Source of the DNA: Mannheimia glucosida
GTDB lineage: Bacteria > Pseudomonadota > Gammaproteobacteria > Enterobacterales > Pasteurellaceae
NCBI RefSeq assembly: GCF_046267875.1
Contig: NZ_CP176502.1
Span: 1,736,001-1,800,000, forward strand
DNA length: 64,000 nt
Reading direction: 5' to 3'
The notes beneath the pieces were generated by a model that worked only from the letters and a program-made list of their open reading frames with translations, did not search any database and was not told where the DNA came from. Shown here in pieces: positions 52,448 to 62,013 of the stretch. Position 1 is the first letter of the stretch. The number at the start of each line of letters is the position of its first letter. Made by a program: the position numbers and the translations under genes.

Positions 52448-53020
52448 TTAAAAAGTGATTGCTTTCCAAGTGCGTAAAATAATCTCGTCTAAATATCCGT
52501 CAAACTGATTTTCTTGATTCAGATTTTGCAGATATTGGATATCCACCAATGTGCCGATGCTTAATCCATAAAGCAACTCATTAGGTAGATCAGCAATAAT
52601 CCTTTGCTTTTTCCCTTCTAAAATTAATTTATTCCAAAAGGAAGTTTCATCAGCTATGGTTTCCCGAATCAATTCATCAATCCCTATCACCGCTTGAAAC
52701 TGTTTTACCAAATCTAAACGCTCGATTAAAAACTGCCATTTTTTATTGACCAACGCTTTATATTGCTCAAATAACGCCATTTCAGGCTTAAACTCAAAAT
52801 GCATATAACCGTTATAACATTCGAGTAATTGGGCAGCCAATGAGTGTAATAAATCATCTTTAGTTTTAAAGTAAAGATATAATGTGCCGGAAGCGATCCC
52901 TGCTTCTTTTGCAATATTACGCATTGAAAGATTTTGCAAACCTTCTTGAACAATTAACGACTCGGTTGCCGATAAAATACGGTTTACCATCTCTTCTTTT
53001 GGTTCGCTTCGCCTAGACAT
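52448..53020 (-). CDS. acrR: TetR-family repressor, AcrR-like
   Basis: The 190-aa protein has a typical TetR N-terminal helix-turn-helix (NLSMRNIAKEAGIASGTLYLYFKTKDDLL, about 25-53) and a divergent ligand-binding C-terminal domain. It is the first gene of acrR-acrA-acrB, so it probably represses the operon and itself. A perfect palindrome at its promoter is a likely binding site. A good ribosome-binding site (AAGGAG) precedes the ATG. Confidence 0.9.
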   Translation of the reverse strand: MSRRSEPKEEMVNRILSATESLIVQEGLQNLSMRNIAKEAGIASGTLYLYFKTKDDLLHSLAAQLLECYNGYMHFEFKPEMALFEQYKALVNKKWQFLIERLDLVKQFQAVIGIDELIRETIADETSFWNKLILEGKKQRIIADLPNELLYGLSIGTLVDIQYLQNLNQENQFDGYLDEIILRTWKAITF

Positions 53021-53037
53021 TTTATCTCCTTACCTAT

Positions 53038-53055
53038 AATGAACAGCCGTTCATT
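53038..53055 (-). promoter_or_regulatory. Palindromic operator of acrRAB
   Basis: AATGAAC-AGCC-GTTCATT is a perfect 7-bp-armed dyad beginning 18 bp before the acrR start codon. A -10-like TAAAAT overlaps its upstream edge. Position and symmetry fit a TetR-family operator. Confidence 0.6.
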
Positions 53056-53258
53056 TTAGCTTTTTTTATGAAAAAAGAAAGCAGAAAACACCTATCAAAT
53101 TAAAATAAAATAGTTGCAAAATTCCTCATTTATTGAACAAGCGGTCATTTTGGGCTAAAACTTTGCAAAAATCACTCAAACAATAACGCTTAACGCTACT
53201 TTATTATTATTTTTGTGCTACTATTTGTACCTAATTATAGGATCATCTTTATTTCAAT

Positions 53259-53480
53259 ATGGCAACGAAATCTAAATACCACACCAAACAATTTGAGCAG
53301 CTATTGGCTGACCTCATCGCCACCGTAGAAAAGCATAAAGCACCGGTGGATTTATCCTTAATGGCATTAGGCAATATGATAACTAACATTTTAAGTGAAA
53401 ATATTCAAAGCCCGGCACAAAGAGAAGCTCTCGCTGATGCCTTTGCCGATGCATTAAAACAATCACTAAAAACCAAATAA
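53259..53480 (+). CDS. yejL: YejL family protein (DUF1414)
   Basis: The 73-aa helical protein has no known function. The sequence KHKAPVDLSLMALGNMITNIL matches the YejL family, and the yejL-yejM pair is conserved with E. coli. Its stop codon is 1 bp before the yejM start, implying translational coupling. Confidence 0.9.
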   Translation: MATKSKYHTKQFEQLLADLIATVEKHKAPVDLSLMALGNMITNILSENIQSPAQREALADAFADALKQSLKTK

Positions 53481-53481
53481 G

Positions 53482-55218
53482 ATGATGTTTGCACGCCTAC
53501 GCAGTTTATTGCCGACCAATTCTCGCCAATATCGAGAAGAAACCTCACAGAAAATCACGTGGGGGCATTGGTTTGCACTATTTAATATTGTGTTGGCACT
53601 ACTCATTTCCTCTCGTTACGCATTCAATGCCGACTGGCCGAATACCCTTGTAGGTAAACTCTATTTCTTTGTCAGCCTGTTCGGACATTTCAGCTTTGTG
53701 GTCTTTGCAGGATTTCTATTAATTCTGTTTCCGCTCAGTTTTATTGTTAAGAATCATCGCACCTATCGTGGGCTTTCCGTGATTTTAGCCACCATCGGGC
53801 AAACCGTGTTATTGGTGGATACTGAAGTCTTCAAGCAATTTTATCTGCATTTATCACCGCTTGTATGGGATCTGTTAGTTAATCCGGAAGAAGGGGAACT
53901 GACCCGTAAATGGCAACTGCTGTTTGTGCCAATGCCGCTGCTTTTACTGGCAGAAATGCTCTACTCTCGCTGGTGCTGGCAAAAACTGCGTAGTTTTAGC
54001 CGCCAAAAATGGGGCAAATATGTTGCTCTGTTCTTCGTAATCAGTTTTACCGCCACTCATTTAATTTATGCGTGGGCAGATATGAATGCTTATCGCCCAA
54101 TTACCGCTCAACGGGCAAACTACCCCCTTTCTTACCCGATGACCGCACGCAATTTCTTAGAAAAACACGGCTTTATTGACCGAGCAGAATTTAACCAAGA
54201 AATTGAAGAAAGCGGCAGACTAGATACTTTTTATCTGAATTACCCAAAATCGCCGTTGATTGCGACCAAAACGCCGTCAACCAATATTTTACTGATTAAT
54301 TTATCAGGTTTATCTAAACAGGCAATAAATGCCGAAACAATGCCTAAGCTGACAGAAATCAGCCAACAAAGCCACCGCTTTATGCAGCATTACAGCAGTG
54401 GTGATTCAGCCTCTGCCGGTGCATTGGGCTTATTTTACAGTTTAAGTGGCAAATACTTGGATTCCGTTTTAGCCGATAAAACCGTGTCGCCGCTGGTTCA
54501 AATTGCCAGAAAATCAGACTATCAATTAGGGCTGTTTTCACATAACGGCTTTGCCGACCCGATTTACCATCAAGCGATCTTCTCCGGCATTTTATTGCCT
54601 ACTGCTCATAGTAATGTCGGAGCAATCGGGCAATGGAAAAGCTGGATCAGCTCTCGTTCATTGGAAAATCCGTTCTTTAGCTACTTAGACTTAAGAATGC
54701 CTGTCGCCCACACTACTCAAGAACAGGCAAAATTGTTAGATTGGCAATTCGCTGAAATCTGGCAGCATTTAACCCAAAACGCCTTGCTAGCAAACACACT
54801 GGTGATTATTACCGCTGATATTGCAAATGAAATTGAGGCAGAAAATAGCTTCGATAAACAGCACATTCAAGTGCCGATGATGTTTTACTGGCAAGGCGAA
54901 AGCAAGGAGTATCATTTCCTTTCAAGCCATTTAGATATTATGCCAACCTTACTGAGCCAATTCTTCGGCGTGCAAAATCCGCTGAATGATTATGCACAAG
55001 GTATGGATTTAAGCACCCAGAACCAACGTTTATGGGTATCCAGCTCTAATCATAAATGGAATGTGGCGATTATGCCGAATGGCGAGCAGTATCAAATCGA
55101 TCGTAAAGGCAACTTCAAGCACTTTAACAGCGATGGCGAACACGAGAAAGAAACCCGACCGCCATTGGCATTGTTTTTACAAATGATTCAACAGAGCAAT
55201 CAGTTTATTGCGAAGTGA
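53482..55218 (+). CDS. yejM: Inner-membrane LPS regulator YejM (PbgA/LapC)
   Basis: YejM senses LPS in the inner membrane and restrains LapB-FtsH degradation of LpxC. The 578-aa protein has five transmembrane helices (to about 215; WGHWFALFNIVLALLISSRYAFNADWP first) and a periplasmic alkaline-phosphatase-fold domain. The E. coli VDGLN segment reads INLSGLS here, with Ser in place of the metal-binding Asp, consistent with a non-enzymatic sulfatase-like domain. SSHLDIMPTLL keeps the family pattern. Start ATGs at 53482 and 53485 are both possible. A convergent terminator separates it from sotB. Confidence 0.93.
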   Translation: MMFARLRSLLPTNSRQYREETSQKITWGHWFALFNIVLALLISSRYAFNADWPNTLVGKLYFFVSLFGHFSFVVFAGFLLILFPLSFIVKNHRTYRGLSVILATIGQTVLLVDTEVFKQFYLHLSPLVWDLLVNPEEGELTRKWQLLFVPMPLLLLAEMLYSRWCWQKLRSFSRQKWGKYVALFFVISFTATHLIYAWADMNAYRPITAQRANYPLSYPMTARNFLEKHGFIDRAEFNQEIEESGRLDTFYLNYPKSPLIATKTPSTNILLINLSGLSKQAINAETMPKLTEISQQSHRFMQHYSSGDSASAGALGLFYSLSGKYLDSVLADKTVSPLVQIARKSDYQLGLFSHNGFADPIYHQAIFSGILLPTAHSNVGAIGQWKSWISSRSLENPFFSYLDLRMPVAHTTQEQAKLLDWQFAEIWQHLTQNALLANTLVIITADIANEIEAENSFDKQHIQVPMMFYWQGESKEYHFLSSHLDIMPTLLSQFFGVQNPLNDYAQGMDLSTQNQRLWVSSSNHKWNVAIMPNGEQYQIDRKGNFKHFNSDGEHEKETRPPLALFLQMIQQSNQFIAK

Positions 55219-55222
55219 TGAT

Positions 55223-55278
55223 CAAGCGGTCATTTTTACCGGAACATTTGCAAAATTTCAGCAAAAACTGACCGCTTG
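55223..55278. terminator. Inverted uptake-signal pair between yejM and sotB
   Basis: CAAGCGGTCA (55223-55232) and TGACCGCTTG (55269-55278) form a 10-bp stem exactly between the convergent stop codons. Confidence 0.65.
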
Positions 55279-55282
55279 TTAG

Positions 55283-56461
55283 CTATATACCCTTCCTATA
55301 TTTCAGGCTAATAAACACAAACCAAACCATTGCAACAAAGGCAATGCTTCCACCAACAAAACCAATGTTAGCTAAACCCAGTTGTTGAATGGCGACACTC
55401 CCCAGTAATGCTCCACCACCAATGCCTAAATTATAAGTGCCGGAAAAAATTGCCGTTGCGACATCAGTAGCATCAGGGGCAAGTTCAAGTACCTTCATTT
55501 GTAACGCAATGCTCATTCCGGTAATACCAATTCCCCATACAAAAGCGAGCATAAACATCGCAACTGTTGAGCCACTCAAAAACAGTAAACAAAGCTGGCT
55601 AAACATAATAATGGCAATTCCACTTAAGATAAATTTATTCGGAGCTTTGCCATATAACCGACCAAATAAAAAACTTGCCACTACACCAGCCAAACCGAAA
55701 ACCAGCAAAATAAAGGTGGTGTTTTCCGCACTCACCGAACTAATTTTAATCATAAACGGCTCAATGTAGCTGTAAGCGGTAAAATGCCCGGAAACAATCA
55801 ATGTCACCAGCAAATAAATGCCGATTAACATCGGGCGTTTAAATAGCAAGGGTAAACTTTTAATCGAGCCTGCGTTTTTGCTCGGTAAATAGGGCAATAA
55901 GTGCCAAATCATCAGTAGCACAATCAAGGCGATAACACCAATAATGCCAAAAGTTGCCCGCCAGCCTAAGGCTTGCCCGATCATTCTCCCAAGAGGCAAT
56001 CCTAAAATCATCGCCAGTGAACTACCCAATGCCAGTAACCCTAACGCTTGTTTTTTCTTATCTTTCGGCGCAAGGCGAATGGCAAGTGATGCGGTAATTG
56101 ACCAGAAAACAGCGTGAGCAATCGCAATTAACACCCGAGAAATCAGTAAGATCCAAAAATTAGTTGCCATTACCGAGACAATATGGCTCAAGGTAAACAC
56201 CGTAAATAACATCAACAACAGCCGTTTTCTTTCCATATTCGCGGTAAGTAACATCAGCGGTAACGATAACGAAAATACCACCCACGCATAAACCGTCATC
56301 ATAATGCCTGCCGCTGAAGGCTCCATTTGGAAACTGGTCGCAATATCTGAAAGCAACGCAATAGGAATAAATTCGGTGGTGTTTACCATAAACGCCGCAA
56401 AGGCAAGGCTAAATACTCTAAGGAACGATAATCTCCGTTGAGCTTTTCGAGCAAGTTTCAT
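55283..56461 (-). CDS. sotB: Sugar efflux transporter SotB (MFS)
   Basis: SotB is a 12-helix major-facilitator drug:proton antiporter-type exporter. In E. coli it exports arabinose and IPTG. The 392-aa sequence aligns along its length with E. coli SotB (YdeA): FMVNTTEFIPIALLSDIATSFQM, AHAVFWSITASLAIRLAP, GLPLGRMIGQALGWR and LELAPDATDVATAIFSGTYNLGIGGGALLG. The start is the Met at 56461; the frame is open for 39 more codons of low-complexity sequence with no family match. The ribosome-binding site is weak. Confidence 0.9.
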   Translation of the reverse strand: MKLARKAQRRLSFLRVFSLAFAAFMVNTTEFIPIALLSDIATSFQMEPSAAGIMMTVYAWVVFSLSLPLMLLTANMERKRLLLMLFTVFTLSHIVSVMATNFWILLISRVLIAIAHAVFWSITASLAIRLAPKDKKKQALGLLALGSSLAMILGLPLGRMIGQALGWRATFGIIGVIALIVLLMIWHLLPYLPSKNAGSIKSLPLLFKRPMLIGIYLLVTLIVSGHFTAYSYIEPFMIKISSVSAENTTFILLVFGLAGVVASFLFGRLYGKAPNKFILSGIAIIMFSQLCLLFLSGSTVAMFMLAFVWGIGITGMSIALQMKVLELAPDATDVATAIFSGTYNLGIGGGALLGSVAIQQLGLANIGFVGGSIAFVAMVWFVFISLKYRKGI

Positions 56462-56613
56462 ATTAATTAAATCCGAGAAAAACACATTTATTTTCAAAAT
56501 TTTAAAAATAAATGTAAAAACAAAATCAAATTTCCAAATTTCTGAAAATAAAAAGATTGCCAATGTTTCCATCAGCAATCCTTTAATTCACATTTAGCTT
56601 AAATGTGCTAATT

Positions 56614-59600
56614 TTACTTAGCAAAGCCCTTCAATCCAACCACGTGAACATACTCTTGGTTATTGGTAATTTTACGCACCAATTTATAAGTTGTGCCTCG
56701 TTCAGGGCTGATATTTTCAGGGGCGGCAATTAATAGCTGCATATCTAAGCGTTCGCAGAGTTCAAATAGCGTATTAATTGAGGTTGCATCTAATCGAGCC
56801 GCTTCATCTAAGAACAATAAGCGAGCCGGCAGAATATCTTTAGCACGCATACGGCGAGCCTCTTCTTCCCAGCTTTGTACTACCATTAAGAGAATCGACA
56901 TACCGGTACCGATCGCCTCACCGGTCGATAACGCACTACTTTCTGCACGCATCCAGCCGTCTGCACCACGGAAGGTTTCCACTTCTAAATCTAAGTAGTT
57001 GCGGTAATCCAATAACTCTTCGCCAATGGTTTGCGGTGTACGTTGCCCCATCTCAATATGTGGATTCACCCGTTTATACAACATTGCTAAGGCTTCGGAG
57101 AAGCTCAATTTTTGGCTGTCGAATAAATCTTTGTGTTCCTCACGATTATTGGATAACGCATTGAGTAAAATGGCGTGCGTATCTCGGATATTCACCACCA
57201 AACGCACCCCTTTTACCTGACCGAACGCAATATTTTGTAAACCTTGGTTCAGTTGCAAAATACGTTGCTGTTCACGCTGAATGGTTTTGCGTAAAATATT
57301 CGCCACACTTTCCGCACTAATCGCCAGTTTTTTCTCACGACTAGTTAATTCATTGGTTAGACGTGAAAGCTCGATTTCCATCTGCTCAATCGCATCAATC
57401 GGATCATCGGTTTTGATAATGTCTTGGCGAATCCGCTCACGCAAATGCTGATAAACCGCAATAAAGAACGCCACTTTGTTTTCCGGCTTACGGCTATCTT
57501 CTGAGGCTCGCAAACTATCACGCAGGTATTCATTATCCGCTACGGCGGTGCGTAGTGCCCCGAGGGCTTTATCCGAAATCGAACGCAATTCTTCTGCCGA
57601 TTGATACGCCAATTCACGGCGATTTAAGCGTTTTTCCACATCACTGTTACGAGATAAACGTTGCACAATACACCAGCTGGCTTTTGCCTGCACCACTAAT
57701 TCACGTTGTGTATGGTAATCACGTTCAGCTTTGCGTAAGGTGCGGTTAAGGTTATCCACTTCCGCTTCAATCACCGCAATTTGTTTATCTAAATAACCTT
57801 TGCGGGAACGTTGCTGGCTTAAGCGTTGTTGTAATTCATCACGGCGGAATCTGGCTCGCTCTTCCGCTCCGCTATCGCCACGCACCCCTAAATCGTCAAT
57901 TTCACGAATTAACTCTTGTAGCATTTGGTTTTTCGCCTCATAAGAACTGCGTAAACCGGTTAATACTTGGTTATATTGCGAAAGTTGGGCTTGAGCTTGA
58001 CGCAGCTGATCACGAGCCTGTTCACGCTCACGTTGTGCATTTTCCAAACGTTGACGTAGTTGTTCGGTTAATGCCGAGCCTTCTGTTCCCACCGTTTCTT
58101 GATAGCTAAAATGTAGTCGGCGATTCATTACATCAGCCAAACTGAACACTTTTTGCTGTAACACTTTTTGCTCGGCAACCGAACGGCGGTAATCGGCTTC
58201 CAACTGCTCAAATAAAGCCGGATCACTTTTTAATGCAGCGGCAATCGGCTCGAGTTGGCTCAGTGTTGCCCCAAATTGGCGGATAAACATCTCATCTTCT
58301 TCCGCCAACTCTAATTGTTCACGGCACTCTTCCGCTCGTGCTTCCAGCGTTTCATCAGCTAGTAAAGTCGCAAGCGGTAGAATTTTATTCAACATTTGCA
58401 ACTGGCCTTTTACGCTTTCTAATTGGTGGCGTAATTGCTGTTCGTTACCGGCTGATTGTGCCAATTCACGTTCGATTTCCACCCGTTCTGCCGCAATCTC
58501 TTGCATTAACATTTCAGGGTTTTCTTGGAATGCTAAATTTAAGTGCGTGCCGACAAACTGGCTTAAGTGTTGATGTAAACGTTGGCATTTCTGCACATCA
58601 AAGGCACGTTCAGCGTGTTTCTCTGCGGTTTCATCACGCTCTGCTTTTAAAGTTGCTAAATGTTTTTCACGAGCAGCACGTCCAAATAGCGGTACTTCAG
58701 GGAATTTAGAATAACGCCATTGGCGATCAGAGACTTTAACCACCACGCCTTCGCCTAATTCTTCGGCACTAAATACCGCATCGTCAAAGGCAGATGGATC
58801 GCCCTCAATTAAATAGAGATCGCTTGGGCAATCGTCTAATTTCTCAAGCTGTGCTTTAACCGCTTCTAAATCACGCACCACGATTGCATGGCGAGCCTCA
58901 CCATATAAAGCGGAAAAATAAGGTGCATCTTCTATTGATACATCATCATATAACTCAGAGAGTAACACTCCGCCAAAACGTTCTGCCAACTGGTTTAAGC
59001 GGGCATCTTCCGAGCCGTCCGGCTGGCTTAAGCGGTTAATTTGCTCATCAAGCAGTTGTTCTTTACGAGCCAATTCATCACGAGCAAGGGTTGCTTCACG
59101 CTCTTTGCTCAGCATATTTTGCATAAACTGCATCACTGATTGGCTGGATTCAAACTTCTCGCCACATTGCTCTTCCAAACGAGTTAATGCAGATTGTGCC
59201 GTATGCCAAGCCGGTGCGTTTTTCGCTAATTGCTGATATTGTTGATTAAGCTGTTCACGTTGTTGGCGTTGGGTTGAACGTTGTTCTACAAAGTCCGAAA
59301 GCTCTGCCTCTAAATCTTCTAAGCGAGCTTGCTGCTCTTCAAAATAGGCGTCTAATTCTTCCGCTGAATTGAGCTGCTGTTGCGATTTTTGGTTAAATTC
59401 CGCTACTAAACGCTGGGCATTTTGCTGTTGTTGCAAACGCTGTTCTAAATCGTTAAGTTTTTGGCGTAAACTCACCGCTTGTTGAGCCTGCATTTTTTGC
59501 TCAGGGAAGGCAGAAAGTAACGCTCGAGCCTCTTCCCACGCTTGCAAGCGGTCAATTTCACCTGAAATTTTGCAAACCAATTCAAACGCTTTTTCAAATT

Positions 59601-61074
59601 GGGTTTTCGCCATATCCGACACGCTTAAGCGTTGCTCCAGCTCAAATACTTGATCGGTAAGATCTTCAGCTTGAGCCACAAATTCTGCGTGGTAATCTTC
59701 AATATTATTTAAATCTAAATTCACTAAGCCGGTCAGCTGCTTGGCTTTTTCTAATGCGTTCACCGCTTGTTGGTATTGCAATGCGCGAGTTTGCTGTGCG
59801 TCTAAGGCTTGTTGGTAATCCGCCATTTGGGAACGCAATTCTTCAACGTGATCATCAGCCTCATCCGCACGAGCCTGAGCATTTTCGGCAATTTCTGCAA
59901 TTTCTTCTAATGCCTCTTGCTGTTCTTCCAGCTTAATATTCAGCTCTTCAACTTCGTCTTGGTAGCGTTCGATTTTCTCTTGGTGGCGTAACGCATTCAT
60001 TACTAAATTTAGATGATCGTTCGCACTATTGTAATCTGCCTCTAACGCCTGCTCTGCCTCGGCAATATCCGCACTTTCACGGCTAAATTCCACAAAGCGT
60101 TGCTGTTCGAGCAAAATTTTAGATTTTGCCGCATACCACTCTTTACGTTGTTCTAAAGCTTGCTGCACATTACCACGGCGTTCATTCGCATTACGCATAT
60201 AATCGGCTGATACATAATTGGTCGATTCGGTAATTAAGCGTTTGAACATATCCCGATCCGATTGCGTGACCTTAATCGCCTCTAAGGTCATACGGTTTTC
60301 ACGCAGAGCTGATTCCATATCTTGGAACGCTTGGCGAACGCCCGTATTTTCCGGTAACAAATAATCACGCAAGGATTTGGTGATCACACTTGAAATACCA
60401 CCGTAAAGCGAGGCCTCGATTAGTTTGTAGAATTTGCTACGGTCGGCTGCCGAGCGAAGGCGTTTTGGAATTACGCCTAAATCGAACATAAAACTGTGGT
60501 AATCGGTAATCGAATGATACTGTTTGAATTGAACTTCGCTGTTCTCAAATTGATCTTTGAGTTCATTTAACGCCAGCACTCTAGCCTTATTCCCCACTTG
60601 TTCGGTGAGTAGGCTGATAATGCTTTGCTCTTGGGGAATATTCTGGAGCGAGAACGAACGAATATCGACTTTTTTATCCCGTCCGACAATTTGTTGCAAA
60701 CGCACACCGGTAATAATCCGTTGCCCACGGGAATTGAATGACTCTAACACCGCATAGCAAACACCTGCTTTTAACTTACCGTATAAGCCTTTATCACGAG
60801 AACCGGCGGTTGAGCCTGCCTCAGTTGTATTGCGGAAATTAAGCAAGGTTAAATCGGGGATCAACGCGGTTACAAACCCAGCCATTGTAGTGGATTTACC
60901 TGCGCCGTTACCACCTGAAAGCGTGGTTACTAAGTCATCTAAATCAAAGGTTCGAGCAAAAAAACCGTTCCAGTTAATCAACGTTAAAGAGAGAAATTTA
61001 CCGCGTTGTACATCATTTGGTCGTGCAAGCGGTGCAATTTGAGGATTAGTTTGCAATTCTGTGGTATCAATCAT
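56614..61074 (-). CDS. mukB: Chromosome partition protein MukB
   Basis: MukB is the SMC-like ATPase of the MukBEF condensin. The 1486-aa protein has the N-terminal head with Walker A GGNGAGKST (54-62) and long coiled coils around a central hinge (about 650-800). The C-terminal head has the signature SSALSTGEAIGTGMS and Walker B RLLFLDEAARLD. Size and order match E. coli MukB (1486 aa). Unlike the usual overlap with mukE, its start lies 174 bp after the mukE stop, and the gap is filled by a palindromic element. A weak stem (CACATTT/AAATGTG, 56590-56608) follows the gene. Confidence 0.97.
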   Translation of the reverse strand: MIDTTELQTNPQIAPLARPNDVQRGKFLSLTLINWNGFFARTFDLDDLVTTLSGGNGAGKSTTMAGFVTALIPDLTLLNFRNTTEAGSTAGSRDKGLYGKLKAGVCYAVLESFNSRGQRIITGVRLQQIVGRDKKVDIRSFSLQNIPQEQSIISLLTEQVGNKARVLALNELKDQFENSEVQFKQYHSITDYHSFMFDLGVIPKRLRSAADRSKFYKLIEASLYGGISSVITKSLRDYLLPENTGVRQAFQDMESALRENRMTLEAIKVTQSDRDMFKRLITESTNYVSADYMRNANERRGNVQQALEQRKEWYAAKSKILLEQQRFVEFSRESADIAEAEQALEADYNSANDHLNLVMNALRHQEKIERYQDEVEELNIKLEEQQEALEEIAEIAENAQARADEADDHVEELRSQMADYQQALDAQQTRALQYQQAVNALEKAKQLTGLVNLDLNNIEDYHAEFVAQAEDLTDQVFELEQRLSVSDMAKTQFEKAFELVCKISGEIDRLQAWEEARALLSAFPEQKMQAQQAVSLRQKLNDLEQRLQQQQNAQRLVAEFNQKSQQQLNSAEELDAYFEEQQARLEDLEAELSDFVEQRSTQRQQREQLNQQYQQLAKNAPAWHTAQSALTRLEEQCGEKFESSQSVMQFMQNMLSKEREATLARDELARKEQLLDEQINRLSQPDGSEDARLNQLAERFGGVLLSELYDDVSIEDAPYFSALYGEARHAIVVRDLEAVKAQLEKLDDCPSDLYLIEGDPSAFDDAVFSAEELGEGVVVKVSDRQWRYSKFPEVPLFGRAAREKHLATLKAERDETAEKHAERAFDVQKCQRLHQHLSQFVGTHLNLAFQENPEMLMQEIAAERVEIERELAQSAGNEQQLRHQLESVKGQLQMLNKILPLATLLADETLEARAEECREQLELAEEDEMFIRQFGATLSQLEPIAAALKSDPALFEQLEADYRRSVAEQKVLQQKVFSLADVMNRRLHFSYQETVGTEGSALTEQLRQRLENAQREREQARDQLRQAQAQLSQYNQVLTGLRSSYEAKNQMLQELIREIDDLGVRGDSGAEERARFRRDELQQRLSQQRSRKGYLDKQIAVIEAEVDNLNRTLRKAERDYHTQRELVVQAKASWCIVQRLSRNSDVEKRLNRRELAYQSAEELRSISDKALGALRTAVADNEYLRDSLRASEDSRKPENKVAFFIAVYQHLRERIRQDIIKTDDPIDAIEQMEIELSRLTNELTSREKKLAISAESVANILRKTIQREQQRILQLNQGLQNIAFGQVKGVRLVVNIRDTHAILLNALSNNREEHKDLFDSQKLSFSEALAMLYKRVNPHIEMGQRTPQTIGEELLDYRNYLDLEVETFRGADGWMRAESSALSTGEAIGTGMSILLMVVQSWEEEARRMRAKDILPARLLFLDEAARLDATSINTLFELCERLDMQLLIAAPENISPERGTTYKLVRKITNNQEYVHVVGLKGFAK

Positions 61075-61092
61075 TATGTTTTCTCACTAATT

Positions 61093-61214
61093 GTCCTAGC
61101 ACGCTAAAGCGTACTAGGTTAGGTATAGGTGAGTAGCTCCGCTACTCTAATCGCAACTTCAGCCTTGGAGGGCTGCTTTATGCTTAACCTAGTTCGGCTT
61201 TACCGTGCTAGGGC
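61093..61214. repeat. 122-bp palindromic element between mukE and mukB
   Basis: Two arms of about 36 bp (61093-61128 and 61179-61214) are imperfect inverted copies. CCTAGCACG, TAAAGC and ACTAGGTTA are shared exactly. Between them lie two smaller hairpins: GAGTAGC-TCC-GCTACTC (61131-61147, perfect) and CAGCC-N6-GGCTG (61160-61175). The whole can fold as a four-way cruciform. It has no coding capacity and resembles a non-autonomous palindromic repeat or MITE more than a terminator. No second copy was seen in this window. Confidence 0.8.
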
Positions 61215-61248
61215 AGACTCATTAAATGCTGAATCTATTCGAATGAAA

Positions 61249-61971
61249 TCACTCATTTTCTCCGTCAAAGGGTTCTTCATCTGCAATATTTTCATCTATT
61301 TCGACCGCTTGTTCGTTTAACAAAGCTGGAGTTGTCGCTTCACCATCACGGATTAAGCGAAGTTGGGCCTCTCTTGGGTCATCACCGGTACGCACATCAG
61401 CCCCAAAGCGGAAGACTGATTCTGAAATCACAAATTTTTTGCTGTTTTGCTCGCCCACTCGGGTAATAATGCCGATACGGGCTAATCTGCGTAATGCTCC
61501 GCCGACTTTTTCTGCCAACTTGGCACGGTCTAAATCAGAACCGGTCGAACGTGGGTTTACCGCTTTTAATAATTTGCTTTCATCGGCAAGACTGAGTAAT
61601 TCTTCATACACATCATCTTGGCTGAAAATCCCCTGCTGAGCCAAACGCTCCGGGCTTAAATAGAGGTAGCACAACACTTTACCCACTAACATTTCCATTT
61701 CCGACATTGCCGAACGGGCAATCAGAGTCGAGGCTTTCGGACGTAAGTAAAAAAAGCCTTCCGGAGCTCGAATCAACTCAACGTGATAACGGCGGTAAAA
61801 ACTCTCTAGTTCCGCTTGAAAATCCATCAAAAAGGCGTGTTGGTCAAGCTGCTCGGTATTAATGTGGCGACCGGCACGTAATTGGCTGTCCAGCTCCGGA
61901 AAAATCGGATTGGCAATCGCAAGTGCCAGTTTTGGGGAAATGAGATCTTGGATATTGTCTGTCATTGTCAT
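61249..61971 (-). CDS. mukE: Chromosome partition protein MukE
   Basis: MukE bridges the MukF kleisin and the MukB heads. The 240-aa winged-helix protein has the typical block LALAIANPIFPELDSQLRAGRHINTEQLDQHAFLMDFQ. It continues with EGFFYLRPKASTLIARSAMSEMEMLVGKVLCYLYLSPERLA and an acidic C-terminus. Start ATGs at 61971 and 61965 are possible. It follows mukF by 42 bp, which contain one uptake-signal copy. Confidence 0.95.
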   Translation of the reverse strand: MTMTDNIQDLISPKLALAIANPIFPELDSQLRAGRHINTEQLDQHAFLMDFQAELESFYRRYHVELIRAPEGFFYLRPKASTLIARSAMSEMEMLVGKVLCYLYLSPERLAQQGIFSQDDVYEELLSLADESKLLKAVNPRSTGSDLDRAKLAEKVGGALRRLARIGIITRVGEQNSKKFVISESVFRFGADVRTGDDPREAQLRLIRDGEATTPALLNEQAVEIDENIADEEPFDGENE

Positions 61972-62013
61972 TCTCTTTAATTTTGCAAAATTTTGGGTAA
62001 AAACGACCGCTTG

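Noticed and set aside
56462..56578. 39-residue N-terminal extension of SotB
   Set aside because: AT-rich, Phe/Lys-rich sequence with no similarity to the family; the start at MKLARK is retained.
56590..56608. CACATTT/AAATGTG stem after mukB as a strong terminator
   Set aside because: Only 7 A/T-rich base pairs and no T-tract, so it is mentioned in the gene entry only.
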